Program-made: the position numbers and the translations under genes
Assembly (NCBI RefSeq): GCF_014697615.1
Contig: NZ_JACJSD010000052.1
Span: 1-45,790 of the forward strand
Direction: 5' to 3'
DNA length: 45,790 nucleotides
Source of the DNA: Nostoc sp. FACHB-280
GTDB taxonomy: Bacteria; Cyanobacteriota; Cyanobacteriia; Cyanobacteriales; Nostocaceae
The notes under the pieces: generated by a model
Told to the model about the DNA's origin: nothing
Database searches by the model: none
Seen by the model: only the letters and a program-made list of their open reading frames with translations
Part shown: positions 25,843 to 34,955 of the stretch, one piece after another
Layout: each line of letters begins with the position of its first letter
How positions within the stretch are numbered: the first letter of the stretch is position 1

Positions 25843-27315
25843 TTAAATATTTTTACTAATTTCTCGGTAATTGGTTTGATAATTTACTAGTGTTTCTTTA
25901 GCTTGTTGCGACACAAATGTATTTGCAGGAATTGTCTTTAAAATATTAATTGCCTGTTGCCATTTAGATTTGGCTTGTCGGCGGATTGAACGAGAATGAG
26001 GTGAACTTTGAATCAAAAAGTTTGCTTCTATAGCTAATTTATGGGCTGTTGCTAAATTGTTTAAAGCTTGTTTTTCGGTAATTACTTTTTGACTTATTGC
26101 TTGATGATTTAAGCGATAACGTACTAATTTATCTTTCGCTTTAATAAAAACAGATGTTGTTTGAGGGATGTTTTCTAGTAATTTGATTGCGTCTTGCCAT
26201 TTAGATTCGGCTTGTTGCCAAACAACTAAAGGATGAGGTGGTGATTGTACTAACCCAGAGGCTTCTAAACCTAGATTTTGTGCAGCTTTTAAATTAGCGA
26301 TCGCAGTTTCTTCTTGATTAATTTTAGAGCGCAGTTGTTGGAGTTTAGGCAGTTCTGCTTTAATTATCCACCCCCCAAAACCTAAAGCTAATAAACTCAC
26401 CACAAATATTCCGCCATAATGAGTTAAGTGTTGCTGTTTAAACTTTTCTGGCAAGTTAAACTCAAATAATTTCCATTGTTCAGTTTTGGGTTTAGGTAAT
26501 TTTTTTTCTGATTTAACTCTCAAAGTACTAATCTGCAAAATTAAAGCATCAATTTTACTTTGGTAAAACTCACAATCATTGATAATATCTGTTAATTCTT
26601 GTAATCTGCCATCACCAGATATAATTAATTCTTGATCATCGTCTAACCACTCTAGGGCAAAGCCGGATTGACCACAAAAAGCTGAGACTCCGAGTAAAAT
26701 GCTCAATAAGTTATGACTTTGCTTAATATTGTCAAAAATAAATTCTAATCTTTCCTTAATTTTAAAAGCATCTTCTTGAGCTTGAATAATCTGCTGAATT
26801 TGTTGTTGTAAGATTTTTGGCTTATTCAAATCGAGTTGGATTTTTAAAACCTCTTCGACAGCTTGAAATGTGGCAGGAATACTGTCATGACTAGCATCAA
26901 GGTTGAGTTGTTGGACTAATTTGATATCACTTAGAATATCAGCTGCGATCGCTTGGATTAAATCACCCCAATCAACCCAAACTTCGATTTTGGACTGAAT
27001 TTGCTTAAGGGAAATATCTACTGGTAATTGCCCAAATTTCCCTGTCAGTAACCCAGGATAATCATATTTATATATGTAGACTGTGTAATCTCCATCTATA
27101 ACTGGCTTTGGTGCTACATCTAAATAAGCGCCTGTCGTTATCGGTGTTTTCTCTAACTGGCTAGACTTGATTTTTTCTTGAATATTGCGGATTTGCTCTT
27201 GAGCATGATTAATCATGACAATCTGTTGCATGATGTCATGAGCATGTCCAATATTTAGCCTCAGACTATGCACGATTTTTGGTAATTCATTTACCAGCGT
27301 TTCTAAATCAGCCAT
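25843..27315 (-). CDS. Single-pass membrane protein with coiled coils and a duplicated C-terminal module
   Basis: From the ATG at 27313-27315 (AAGGGA six bases upstream) this is a 490-residue protein; an upstream frame of 42 codons has no support. The N-terminal ~300 residues are helical and rich in Gln/Ile (LQQQIQQIIQAQEDAFKIKERL), with a small beta-like insert near residues 70-120. One hydrophobic segment (HYGGIFVVSLLALGFGGWII) lies near 302-321. The C-terminal ~155 residues contain two copies of a ~75-residue module: NLKAAQNLGLEAS...VQSPPHPLVVWQQAESKWQDAI and NLATAHKLAIEAN...IQSSPHSRSIRRQAKSKWQQAI. The module occurs in cyanobacterial proteins as I recall, with unknown function. The gene stands alone between the hydrolase and an amidase. 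Confidence 0.75.
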   Translation of the reverse strand: MADLETLVNELPKIVHSLRLNIGHAHDIMQQIVMINHAQEQIRNIQEKIKSSQLEKTPITTGAYLDVAPKPVIDGDYTVYIYKYDYPGLLTGKFGQLPVDISLKQIQSKIEVWVDWGDLIQAIAADILSDIKLVQQLNLDASHDSIPATFQAVEEVLKIQLDLNKPKILQQQIQQIIQAQEDAFKIKERLEFIFDNIKQSHNLLSILLGVSAFCGQSGFALEWLDDDQELIISGDGRLQELTDIINDCEFYQSKIDALILQISTLRVKSEKKLPKPKTEQWKLFEFNLPEKFKQQHLTHYGGIFVVSLLALGFGGWIIKAELPKLQQLRSKINQEETAIANLKAAQNLGLEASGLVQSPPHPLVVWQQAESKWQDAIKLLENIPQTTSVFIKAKDKLVRYRLNHQAISQKVITEKQALNNLATAHKLAIEANFLIQSSPHSRSIRRQAKSKWQQAINILKTIPANTFVSQQAKETLVNYQTNYREISKNI

Positions 27316-27543
27316 AAATATCCCTTGGGGATTTGCCGAAAGTTGATGTGAAACAATTAAAATGACTATGCAGCAAGGTGGTAGCTTGAAAACAAGCTTC
27401 GTCTTAGTTGGTGGTAGATTCAGCGTCCTGATAGATAGCAAATCTGAGGCGCTATTGATTCATACTTCCCGAAACTACTGCGAAAGTAACAAACTCAATT
27501 GAAAAATTTTCGATAAATGCACAATTGGTAATAAAAGTCAAAT

Positions 27544-28935
27544 ATGAATGAAATTGATTTAGCGTTTACTCCGGCGGTGGAGTTGGCGCGATTAATCCGC
27601 CATCGGGAGGTGTCGCCACTGGAGTTGGTGGAAATATATTTACAAAGAATTGAGCGGTTGAATCCCCAATTGGGAAGTTATTTTACGGTAACGGCAGAAC
27701 TCGCGATCGCTGATGCCCAAGCAAAAACCGAAATGCTGGCAACAGCCGCCGAACTGCCGCCTTTTTTTGGTGTGCCAATTTCGATTAAAGACCTGAATAC
27801 CGTGGCTGGTGTGCCTTGTACCTACGGCAGTCCGGCGTTATTAAACAACATTCCTAATTATGATGATGGCGTGGTAACGCGGATTAAACAGGCAGGGTTC
27901 ATTATTCTTGGTAAAACTGCCACCTCCGAAATCGGTTCCTTTCCTTACACCGAACCCACAGGTTTTCCCCCGTCTAGAAATCCTTGGAATTTAGAATATA
28001 CTTCCGGCGGTTCTAGTGGTGGTGCAGCCGCCGCCGTCGCCGCCGGATTATGTGCGATCGCTCAAGGTTCTGATGGTGGTGGTTCAATTCGTGGCCCGGC
28101 GGCTTGTTGTGGTTTGGTTGGGATTAAACCCTCACGGGGCAGAGTCACCAAAGCCCCGGTAGGCGATCGCTTGGGGGGAATTGCTGTTAATGGCCCCATC
28201 GCCCGGACTGTGGCTGATGCAGCCGCGATGTTAGATGCTATTTCTGGTTACTTCACTGGTGATCCTTACTGGCTACCTGATCCTGAACCTTCTTTTCTGG
28301 CTGCTACCCAAGCGAAAGTTTCGGGCTTACACGTTGCCTTCTCAACAAAAATCCTGCCTTTGGGAACGGCTGATGCGAACTGTCAGCAAGGTGTATTGCA
28401 AACAGTCCAGTTATTAGAACAATTGGGTAACAGTGTTACAGAAGCCTGCCCAGATTTTAGCGGCTTGGTCGAACCATTCCAAATGGTTTGGCAAGCAGGA
28501 GTATCTGCATCGGGATTGCCTGTGGAAGCTTTGCAGCCTGTGAACCGTTGGTTATTGGCGCGTACTGGTTCTGTGGCTGAATATCTCCGGGCTTTATCCC
28601 AATTGCAAATCGTCTCCCGGCAAATTGTGGCATTTTTCGAGAATTTTGATGTGTTGGTGTTGCCAGTGTATTTACATTCCCCCATTCGCGTCGGCGAGTG
28701 GGCGGCGTTGAGTCCCGAAGAGACATTTCAGAATATTATGCGTTGGGTTGCCCCTTGTCCCCCTGCCAACGCCACCGGACAACCTGCGATCGCATTACCT
28801 GTAGGTTTTGATAGTCATGGTCTACCTGTGAGTGTGCAACTGGTGGGTAAACCTGCGGCGGAAGCCACGTTAATTAGTCTCGCCGCCCAAATTGAAGCTG
28901 CAAAACCTTGGATTCAGCATCGTCCAGGCTTGTAA
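27544..28935 (+). CDS. Amidase-signature enzyme
   Basis: This 463-residue amidase has the complete Ser-cisSer-Lys triad: Lys82 in VPISIKDLNTVAG, Ser157 in TSGGSSGGAAAAVAAG and Ser181 in GSDGGGSIRGPAACCG, with the usual 24-residue spacing. GIKPSRGRV and the C-terminal ATGQPAIALPVGF also fit. Unlike the AtzE-type enzyme at 19541-20932 it has DGGGSIRGP and no small-subunit gene nearby. It could be a nitrile-, indoleacetamide- or amino-acid-amide hydrolase; sequence alone does not tell. The ATG at 27544 fits the family N-terminus (ELARLIRHREVSPLELVE) but has no clear ribosome binding site. The gene is relatively GC-rich. Confidence 0.9.
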   Translation: MNEIDLAFTPAVELARLIRHREVSPLELVEIYLQRIERLNPQLGSYFTVTAELAIADAQAKTEMLATAAELPPFFGVPISIKDLNTVAGVPCTYGSPALLNNIPNYDDGVVTRIKQAGFIILGKTATSEIGSFPYTEPTGFPPSRNPWNLEYTSGGSSGGAAAAVAAGLCAIAQGSDGGGSIRGPAACCGLVGIKPSRGRVTKAPVGDRLGGIAVNGPIARTVADAAAMLDAISGYFTGDPYWLPDPEPSFLAATQAKVSGLHVAFSTKILPLGTADANCQQGVLQTVQLLEQLGNSVTEACPDFSGLVEPFQMVWQAGVSASGLPVEALQPVNRWLLARTGSVAEYLRALSQLQIVSRQIVAFFENFDVLVLPVYLHSPIRVGEWAALSPEETFQNIMRWVAPCPPANATGQPAIALPVGFDSHGLPVSVQLVGKPAAEATLISLAAQIEAAKPWIQHRPGL

Positions 28936-29481
28936 AACGTTAAGTTATTTTACAATTACACGGCACGGAGTCTTAAAATCACTGTCCAAGGGCGTAAATA
29001 ACTGATGCTAAAGGCAAAAATCAGGTGATTGCGAATGGGCGGAATCGTCTGAATGTCCTGAATCCAGAGAAATGAAGCGCGATCGCTACTAGGGAAATCA
29101 TACCTGGGAAATTTGGCGAAATCAGGCAGCAAAGAAACATCAACAGGGGTTTTTCTCTCGCCCAATAATTTAATTGTTGCGCTCACAACAGGGGTTTTTA
29201 CTAAGTATTTATTCCTACTTTGAGGGTGGTTTTGAGTGCAACACACCCCCAAAAAACCCAAAAAATCCTGAAATCCATATAAATTAACGGTTTCATATAT
29301 CCACTTCTGGCTACTACACCTTAGAATGATTCATTGAAAAGTCGAGCAGAAGGGATGTGTAGCGATTTTGAGTAAAAATACTCCCGAAACACGACTTTTG
29401 TAGTTCCGCAAACAGAGGTTTCAGTAAAGATGCTACACAGTACATCTAAAAGAAATCTCAACTAAACCTGAAGGAGTTTAT
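28936..29481. other. Long leader/intergenic region before the HU gene
   Basis: No convincing gene lies in these 546 bases. A minus-strand frame of 101 codons at 28956-29261 has no recognisable motif and no ribosome binding site I can see; I leave it out. The right half holds the structured element at 29337-29399 and should contain the HU promoter. Confidence 0.5.
29337..29399 (+). promoter_or_regulatory. Stem-loop in the region upstream of the HU gene
   Basis: AAAAGTCG (29337-29344) pairs with CGACTTTT (29392-29399), enclosing a hairpin GAGTA-AAAA-TACTC (29370-29383). It sits about 83 bases upstream of the HU start codon. If transcribed it would form a two-part fold in the 5' leader; whether it is transcribed cannot be seen. 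Confidence 0.4.
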
Positions 29482-29766
29482 ATGAACAAAGGCGAATTGG
29501 TTGATGCAGTCGCAGAAAAAGCCAGCGTTACCAAAAAACAAGCAGATGCAGTCTTAACTGCTGCTTTAGAAACCATTATTGAAGCGGTTTCTTCTGGTGA
29601 TAAGGTGACACTGGTCGGTTTTGGTTCCTTTGAATCACGGGAACGCAAAGCCCGTGAAGGTCGTAACCCCAAAACAAACGAAAAAATGGAAATTCCCGCA
29701 ACTAAAGTGCCTGCTTTCTCTGCTGGTAAACTCTTTAGAGAAAGAGTTGCACCCCCAAAATCTTAG
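29482..29766 (+). CDS. hup: HU-family DNA-binding protein
   Basis: A 94-residue nucleoid protein of the HU/IHF family, at its usual length. MNKGELVDAVAEKASVTKKQADAV is the N-terminal helical half, VTLVGFGSFESRERKAREGRNPKTNEKMEIPATKVPAFSAGKLFRERV is the beta-arm and closing region, with the RNP motif at the tip of the DNA-embracing arm. It binds DNA without strong sequence specificity and bends it. A strong ribosome binding site AAGGAG lies eight bases before the ATG. HU is essential for normal growth or heterocyst development in related cyanobacteria (established for the family, not shown here). The next gene follows after 26 bases. Confidence 0.97.
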   Translation: MNKGELVDAVAEKASVTKKQADAVLTAALETIIEAVSSGDKVTLVGFGSFESRERKAREGRNPKTNEKMEIPATKVPAFSAGKLFRERVAPPKS

Positions 29767-29792
29767 GTTTAATTTGGGGAATTTTGATTTTG

Positions 29793-30899
29793 ATGCAGCA
29801 ACCAGCACACGGGGGAAATTTAGCCTGGGCAGCAGCACTGGCTGGCTGTCCCCGTGATGCTATTCTTGATTTTTCTGCGAGCATCAGTCCATTAGGGCCA
29901 CCGGATAGTGCGATCGCTGCGATTCAATCTCAAATTGGTAGTCTGAGGCACTATCCCGAACCAGAATATAGTGAACTGAGACTTGCTCTCAGTCACTTCC
30001 ATCAATTACCGCCAGAGTGGATTTTGCCGGGTAACGGTTCCGCCGAATTATTAACTTTGGTAGGTAGAGAATTAGCAGAATTATCTGCAACAATCTTATT
30101 GACTCCAGCCTTTGGTGATTACTACCGCACCTTGACGGCTTACAACGCTAAAGTTCTGGAGTTCCCGATCAATTTGGGACAGGGAGACAAGGAGACAAGG
30201 AGACAAAATGAAGTTTTTCTCCCCCCCACCCCTCAACCCCTGCCCCCTAGCTCACTCACCAAACAATATGGGTTATTGTTAAACAATCCCCACAACCCTA
30301 CAGGCAAAATGTTTTCACGGCAGGAAATTTTACCCCTGTTAGAAGAATTTGCCTTAGTGGTAGTGGATGAAGCGTTTATGGATTTTGTGCCACCAGAAGC
30401 AGAACAAAGCCTGATTTCTGTGGTGCAGGAACATAAGAATTTAGTTGTGTTGCGATCGCTAACCAAATTTTACAGTCTACCGGGGCTAAGACTGGGATAT
30501 GCGATCGCCCACCCGGATCATTTGTCACGGTGGCAGACGTGGCGTGATCCTTGGCCTGTCAACAATCTCGCTGCGGCCGCCGCTATTGCAGTCATCAGCG
30601 ACCAAAATTTTCAACAGCAAACTTGGCAATGGCTACCACCTACCCGAAACCAACTGTTTCAAGGTTTAGCCGCCATTCCTGGACTGCAACCTTACACCAG
30701 TGCTGCCAACTTTTTACTTGTGCAATCACAAAAATCGAGTTTGCAGTTACAGCAACAATTACTCCAGCATCATCAGATTTTAATTCGAGATTGCCTGAGT
30801 TTTAAAGAATTAGGCGATCGCTTCTTCCGCATCGCTGTGCGTTCTGTGTCCGATAACCAACGTTTATTAACAGCCCTGCAAGCATTACTGAACAATTAG
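29793..30899 (+). CDS. CobD-like threonine-phosphate decarboxylase / HisC-type aminotransferase
   Basis: A 368-residue fold-type I PLP enzyme. The start QPAHGGNLAWAAALAGC, DFSASISPLGPP, LPGNGSAELL, LLNNPHNPTG and VVVDEAFMDF fit CobD, which makes the aminopropanol-phosphate linker precursor of cobalamin; histidinol-phosphate aminotransferases are closely related, so the assignment is probable rather than certain. The PLP lysine is Lys225 in RSLTKFYSLPGLRLGY. A stretch of about 28 residues at 129-156 (QGDKETRRQNEVFLPPTPQP) is not part of the fold: its DNA is a purine-run/pyrimidine-run repeat (30177-30260). The ATG at 29793 gives the canonical HGGN start; a TTG at 29784 is in frame. It follows HU closely and may share its transcript. 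Confidence 0.82.
   Translation: MQQPAHGGNLAWAAALAGCPRDAILDFSASISPLGPPDSAIAAIQSQIGSLRHYPEPEYSELRLALSHFHQLPPEWILPGNGSAELLTLVGRELAELSATILLTPAFGDYYRTLTAYNAKVLEFPINLGQGDKETRRQNEVFLPPTPQPLPPSSLTKQYGLLLNNPHNPTGKMFSRQEILPLLEEFALVVVDEAFMDFVPPEAEQSLISVVQEHKNLVVLRSLTKFYSLPGLRLGYAIAHPDHLSRWQTWRDPWPVNNLAAAAAIAVISDQNFQQQTWQWLPPTRNQLFQGLAAIPGLQPYTSAANFLLVQSQKSSLQLQQQLLQHHQILIRDCLSFKELGDRFFRIAVRSVSDNQRLLTALQALLNN
30177..30260. repeat. In-frame repeat insert inside the CobD-like gene
   Basis: The DNA runs (GACAAGGA)-type purine units (about 30179-30207) and then C-rich units (about 30222-30247), the same composition as the intergenic repeats near 10945 and 43650. It keeps the reading frame and adds about 28 residues between beta-strands of the PLP enzyme. 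Confidence 0.65.
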
Positions 30900-30919
30900 T
30901 AAGTAATTCGTCACCCAAC

Positions 30920-30955
30920 AATTGTAGAGACGAAATGATTAGCGTCTCTACAATT
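30920..30955. terminator. 13-bp perfect hairpin between the CobD-like and flavoprotein genes
   Basis: AATTGTAGAGACG (30920-30932) and CGTCTCTACAATT (30943-30955) are exact inverted copies around a 10-base loop. Placed 21 bases after a stop codon, it could terminate transcription, though no T-tract follows; the sequence also resembles a dispersed cyanobacterial repeat (GTAGAGACG). Degenerate ATGAC/CATTGACTAA units follow. Confidence 0.5.
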
Positions 30956-30988
30956 AACTAATGACAAATGACCATTGACTAACAACTA

Positions 30989-32482
30989 ATGACCATTGAT
31001 TATGATGTCGTGATTATTGGCGGTAGCCTCGCCGGACGCTATGCGGCTTTAGCTGCAACCAAATTACACGCTAAAGTTGCCCTAGTAGAACCACAAATAA
31101 ATTACGGATTTATTTATCATCACACCCTCAGCGAAATTGCCAACCGCTTACAGTCTCTCAATCAAGCTGATGGTTTTGGTATTCGTACCAATCATGCGGA
31201 CATCGCCGAAAAATGCCATATATCCCTCGCGTGGCAAGAGGCAATACTATATGCTGACACAGTTGCCGCCAACATCCAAGAACTGAATTCTCCAGCCACA
31301 TTAGCCGCACAAGGCGTTGATGTCATTTTTGGCAAAGGTGAATTTCAACCTTCGCCACATTTGGCATTTGCTGTTTATCAAAATGATGAAAAATCAACCC
31401 AATCTGCACCTCAGCAAATCTTCCGCTTGTTAAGGGGACGCACCTATTTATTAGCCAGTGGTTCCCGTACCAAAATTCCCAATATTGAAGGGTTACAAAA
31501 TACTGGATACATTACCGTAAATAATATTTGGCAATCTTTGAAAAAAAGAACATTACCCCAAAATTGGGTAATACTGGGTGGCGTGCCTCAAAGTATTGAA
31601 ATCGCCCAAACTTTAGCCCGTTTGGGTTGTACTGTGACATTAGTTATTAAACATCCTTATATTCTGCCAAATATTGACCCAGAAATTGCTCAACTGCTAC
31701 AAGCCCAATTAGAAGTTGATGGTGTACATATTTTGACGCAAACAGCCGTCACGCAAGTCAGACAAATTGATGATAAAAAATGGGTGCAAGCCGGAGATAA
31801 AGCAATTGAAACTGATGAAATTTTAGTAGCTACTGCACAACAACCAAATTTTGCCTCTTTAAACTTAGCAGCCGTCGGCGTGAAATGGTATCAGCATCGT
31901 TTAGTAGTCAACAATAAATTGCAAACTACCAACAAACGTATTTATGCTTGCGGTGATGTCATCGGTGGTTATGACTTTATCAACATTGCTAATTATGAAG
32001 CCAGAATTGCCCTCAACAATGCCCTATTTTTCCCTAGATTAGAGGTGAATTATCAAGACATACCTTGGGGAATATTTACCCAGCCAATGTTAGCGCAAGT
32101 TGGCTTAACCCAAGCCCAAGCTATTAGGCAATTTCACCCTGATGAATTTTTAGTTTTACGACAGTATTTTAAATCTCTAGCAGCAGCCCAAATTAATAGC
32201 GACATTACAGGTATTTGTCAATTAATTGTCCTACATAACGGCGAAATTTTAGGCGCGACTATCTTAGGTAAAAGCGCCGGAGAGTTAATAAATGTAATTG
32301 CGTTAGCCATCAACCAAAAAATTATAGTTAAAGATTTAGCTAACTTAGCACCCATATATCCTAATTTTTCCGAAATTATCGCCCAAACCGTCCAAGAATA
32401 TCAGCAAAGATTAAATAACCATCCCGATGTGCAAGATAAATTAGAAGGCTTCTTCCATTTCCGCCGCAATTGGAATTTATAA
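30989..32482 (+). CDS. Disulfide-oxidoreductase-like flavoprotein lacking the redox cysteines
   Basis: A 497-residue member of the same superfamily as MerA and dihydrolipoamide dehydrogenase. FAD motif VIIGGSLAGRYAA is at 8-20, the second nucleotide-binding motif is VILGGVPQSIEIAQTLARLG, and FAD motif 2 is IYACGDVIGGYDF. Where the family has GGTCLNxGCxPSK this protein has YGFIYHHTLSEIA, with neither cysteine, and the C-terminal HPT-x-x-E is replaced by APIYPNFSEII, without the histidine. It is therefore unlikely to act on disulfides. It may be an NAD(P)H oxidase/quinone reductase-like or regulatory protein; this is inference. The gene is separate from the cysteine-containing homologue at 11468-13018. 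Confidence 0.85.
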   Translation: MTIDYDVVIIGGSLAGRYAALAATKLHAKVALVEPQINYGFIYHHTLSEIANRLQSLNQADGFGIRTNHADIAEKCHISLAWQEAILYADTVAANIQELNSPATLAAQGVDVIFGKGEFQPSPHLAFAVYQNDEKSTQSAPQQIFRLLRGRTYLLASGSRTKIPNIEGLQNTGYITVNNIWQSLKKRTLPQNWVILGGVPQSIEIAQTLARLGCTVTLVIKHPYILPNIDPEIAQLLQAQLEVDGVHILTQTAVTQVRQIDDKKWVQAGDKAIETDEILVATAQQPNFASLNLAAVGVKWYQHRLVVNNKLQTTNKRIYACGDVIGGYDFINIANYEARIALNNALFFPRLEVNYQDIPWGIFTQPMLAQVGLTQAQAIRQFHPDEFLVLRQYFKSLAAAQINSDITGICQLIVLHNGEILGATILGKSAGELINVIALAINQKIIVKDLANLAPIYPNFSEIIAQTVQEYQQRLNNHPDVQDKLEGFFHFRRNWNL

Positions 32483-32500
32483 ATTACACTCTCAATTATT

Positions 32501-33364
32501 TCAATACATTGGTGCAACCAATGTAAACACAGTAATTTCAGGGCGAGCAAAGAAACGCAGATGTAAACCTGTCATTCCTAAACCTCGGTTAGTATACAAA
32601 AACATCTTACCTACCTGATATTTTCCTAAATAATACTGTCTTGCGAAAGGTGGGAGTATAGGCGGTGTAATTAACGGTAGGCGAATTTGTCCACCGTGAG
32701 AATGTCCTGACAGTTGCAACTCAAATCGTCCTGTTGCTGCGCTGGTAATAGCAAAGTCTGGTTCATGGGCTAACAATATTGCTGCGCCTGTTTTGGGTAA
32801 TTTCTGCATTACTAAATCTAGGCGGCTTTTACCCATCTGCACATCATCTACACCCGCAATATGTAACATTGCATTTCCGCGTTTGAGTGTGTAAGTATCA
32901 TTGCCTAAGTAAACAATATTGCTTTGTTTTATGGCTTTGATAATTGCTGGAGTATCATTCTCGTGGTCGTGATTTCCTAATATGGCTACAGTTTTATCTT
33001 TGGGTGTGAAGTGATTTAAAGAAACTGTTAATGAAGGGATGAATTGTGGTAAATTACGTGTGACTAAATCACCTGTAATTGCAATTAAATCGGGTTTTTG
33101 TTGGTTAACTAGTCTGACTATTCTCTTGAGTCGTCGCGGAGTCATCCAGCGATCGCGGTGAATATCACTAATTTGGACAATGCGATAACCATTAAATTCT
33201 GCGGCGAGATTGGGTAATGTCAGTTGTAAAGAATTAATTTCAATCCAATTCGGTTCAATTAAATGGGCGTATAGTAAAGTGCAGCAGCCAAGCAATAAGC
33301 ACAATCTTATACATCGAAAAGCTGAACTGCTGGCTTTTATCAACCACTTACGAGTTTTCAACAC
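32501..33364 (-). CDS. Membrane-anchored metallophosphoesterase (YaeI-like)
   Basis: A 287-residue calcineurin-like phosphoesterase with an N-terminal hydrophobic anchor (about 17-35). The metal-binding motifs are complete and in order: QISDIHRDRW (D-x-H), ITGDLVTR (GD), ILGNHDHEND (GNHD), LAHEPDF and LSGHSHGGQIRLP (GHxH). Homologues such as YaeI cleave phosphodiesters, and related families act on lipid A-type or nucleotide substrates. The start ATG at 33362-33364 is plausible: AAGGAGATTGTG lies directly upstream on the coding strand. It converges with the flavoprotein gene with only 18 bases between stops. Confidence 0.92.
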   Translation of the reverse strand: MLKTRKWLIKASSSAFRCIRLCLLLGCCTLLYAHLIEPNWIEINSLQLTLPNLAAEFNGYRIVQISDIHRDRWMTPRRLKRIVRLVNQQKPDLIAITGDLVTRNLPQFIPSLTVSLNHFTPKDKTVAILGNHDHENDTPAIIKAIKQSNIVYLGNDTYTLKRGNAMLHIAGVDDVQMGKSRLDLVMQKLPKTGAAILLAHEPDFAITSAATGRFELQLSGHSHGGQIRLPLITPPILPPFARQYYLGKYQVGKMFLYTNRGLGMTGLHLRFFARPEITVFTLVAPMY

Positions 33365-33519
33365 ACAATCTCCTTCGCTGTGATTGCCAGTTTTCTTGCC
33401 AAGCTTGTTATTTAAAATTTCGAGGTTAATTTTCTTTTATCAGAGAAAATTAAATAAAGACTTAAAGTCGCTAAAATAAACAGATGTGATATACTTACTG
33501 TTTCTCTACTCCTGGTTTT

Positions 33520-34881
33520 ATGGGACTGCCAATTGTTGCAATTATCGGCCGACCGAATGTCGGCAAATCCACCCTGGTTAATCGTCTCGCTGGGGAACAA
33601 ACGGCGATTGTCCACGATGAACCAGGTGTGACCCGCGATCGCACTTATCTGCCTGCTTTTTGGAATGATCGCGAGTATTTAGTGGTAGATACAGGTGGTT
33701 TAGTCTTTAACGATGACACCGAATTTTTGCCATTGATTCGTCAGCAAGCACTAGCAGCCCTCAACGAAGCAAGTGCGGCCATTTTTGTAGTGAATGGTCA
33801 AACAGGCCCCACATCAGCTGATGAAGAAATCGCTGAATGGTTACGCCAACAACCAGTACCAGTACTCCTGGCTGTGAACAAATGCGAATCTCCAGAACAA
33901 GGCTTAATTCAAGCGGCCGAGTTTTGGGAATTGGGGTTAGGAGAACCGTACCCGATCTCTGCAATTCATGGCAACGGTACAGGCGACTTACTCGACGAGT
34001 TAATTAAACACATTCCGTCGGTAACAGAAATACCAGAAACCAAAGAAATTAAAGTAGCGATCATTGGTCGGCCAAATGTGGGGAAATCAAGTTTATTAAA
34101 TGCTTTTGTGGGTGAACAAAGAGCCATTGTTAGCCCTATTTCCGGCACAACGCGAGATGCTATAGACACTTTTATCGAACGCGATGGACAACAATATCGG
34201 CTGATTGACACCGCCGGGATTCGCAAAAAGAAAAACATAGACTACGGGACGGAATTTTTCAGCATCAATCGTGCTTTTAAAGCCATTCGCCGCGCCGATG
34301 TCGTTTTATTAGTCTTAGATGCTTTAGACGGAGTTACCGAACAAGACCAAAAATTAGCAGGGCGGATCATCGAAGAAGGTCGAGCTTGCATCGTTGTTGT
34401 CAATAAATGGGATGCTGTTGAAAAGGACTCTCATACTATCTACGATTACGAAAAAAGTCTGCAAGAGCGACTACACTTTACCGACTGGGCTTCGACTATC
34501 TTTGTCAGCGCCTTAACAGGACAACGGGTAGAAAAAATTTTAGAATTAGTTGTGCAAGCAGCAGCAGAACACAAGCGACGTGTGACGACATCGGTAATCA
34601 ACGAAGTTTTAGAAGAAGCGGTAAGATGGCACTCACCCCCAACTTCTCGCGGTGGTCGTCAGGGCAGGATTTATTATGGTACTCAAGTTAGCAGCCAACC
34701 ACCGACAATTGCTCTGTTTGTAAACGATGCGAAACGCTTCAACGACAACTACCGCCGCTATATCGAAAGACAATTCCGCCAACAACTAGGCTTTAAAGGT
34801 ACACCCATTCGTCTACTCTGGCGGAGTAAGAAAGTCCGGGATATGGAAAGTGGTAATGTCAACCGCGCAACTCGCGTGTAA
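33520..34881 (+). CDS. der: Ribosome-assembly GTPase Der (EngA)
   Basis: A 453-residue GTPase with two tandem G domains and a C-terminal KH-like domain, the hallmark of Der. G1 motifs GRPNVGKS are at 10-17 and near 183-190, G3 motifs are DTGGLV and DTAGIRKK, and G4 motifs are NKCE and NKWD. The KH-like end [35 protein letters not shown] is typical. It assists 50S subunit maturation in the cytoplasm. The ATG at 33520 gives the conserved [13 protein letters not shown] start. It is probably the first gene of a der/EcfT-like/PabB-TrpE transcript, spaced 74 and 14 bases apart. Confidence 0.97.
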   Translation: MGLPIVAIIGRPNVGKSTLVNRLAGEQTAIVHDEPGVTRDRTYLPAFWNDREYLVVDTGGLVFNDDTEFLPLIRQQALAALNEASAAIFVVNGQTGPTSADEEIAEWLRQQPVPVLLAVNKCESPEQGLIQAAEFWELGLGEPYPISAIHGNGTGDLLDELIKHIPSVTEIPETKEIKVAIIGRPNVGKSSLLNAFVGEQRAIVSPISGTTRDAIDTFIERDGQQYRLIDTAGIRKKKNIDYGTEFFSINRAFKAIRRADVVLLVLDALDGVTEQDQKLAGRIIEEGRACIVVVNKWDAVEKDSHTIYDYEKSLQERLHFTDWASTIFVSALTGQRVEKILELVVQAAAEHKRRVTTSVINEVLEEAVRWHSPPTSRGGRQGRIYYGTQVSSQPPTIALFVNDAKRFNDNYRRYIERQFRQQLGFKGTPIRLLWRSKKVRDMESGNVNRATRV

Positions 34882-34883
34882 TG

Positions 34884-34955
34884 AAGTAAAAAGTAAAAAG
34901 TAAAAAGGTAAAATTTTCTCTTTTTACTTTTGCCTTTTAACTTTTACCTTATCTT
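34884..34955. repeat. STRR (AAGTAAA x3) and inverted T-rich copy
   Basis: Three copies of AAGTAAA (34884-34904) are followed by a GGTAAAATTTTCTC link and an inverted run TTTTTACTTTTGCC, TTTTAACTTTTACC. Because the two halves are complementary the stretch can fold into a hairpin, so it could act as a weak terminator between der and the next gene. Confidence 0.65.

Noticed and set aside
28956-29261. 101-codon minus-strand frame between the amidase and HU genes
   Set aside because: The composition is poor for a protein, no motif is seen, and it has no visible ribosome binding site; a gene remnant cannot be excluded.
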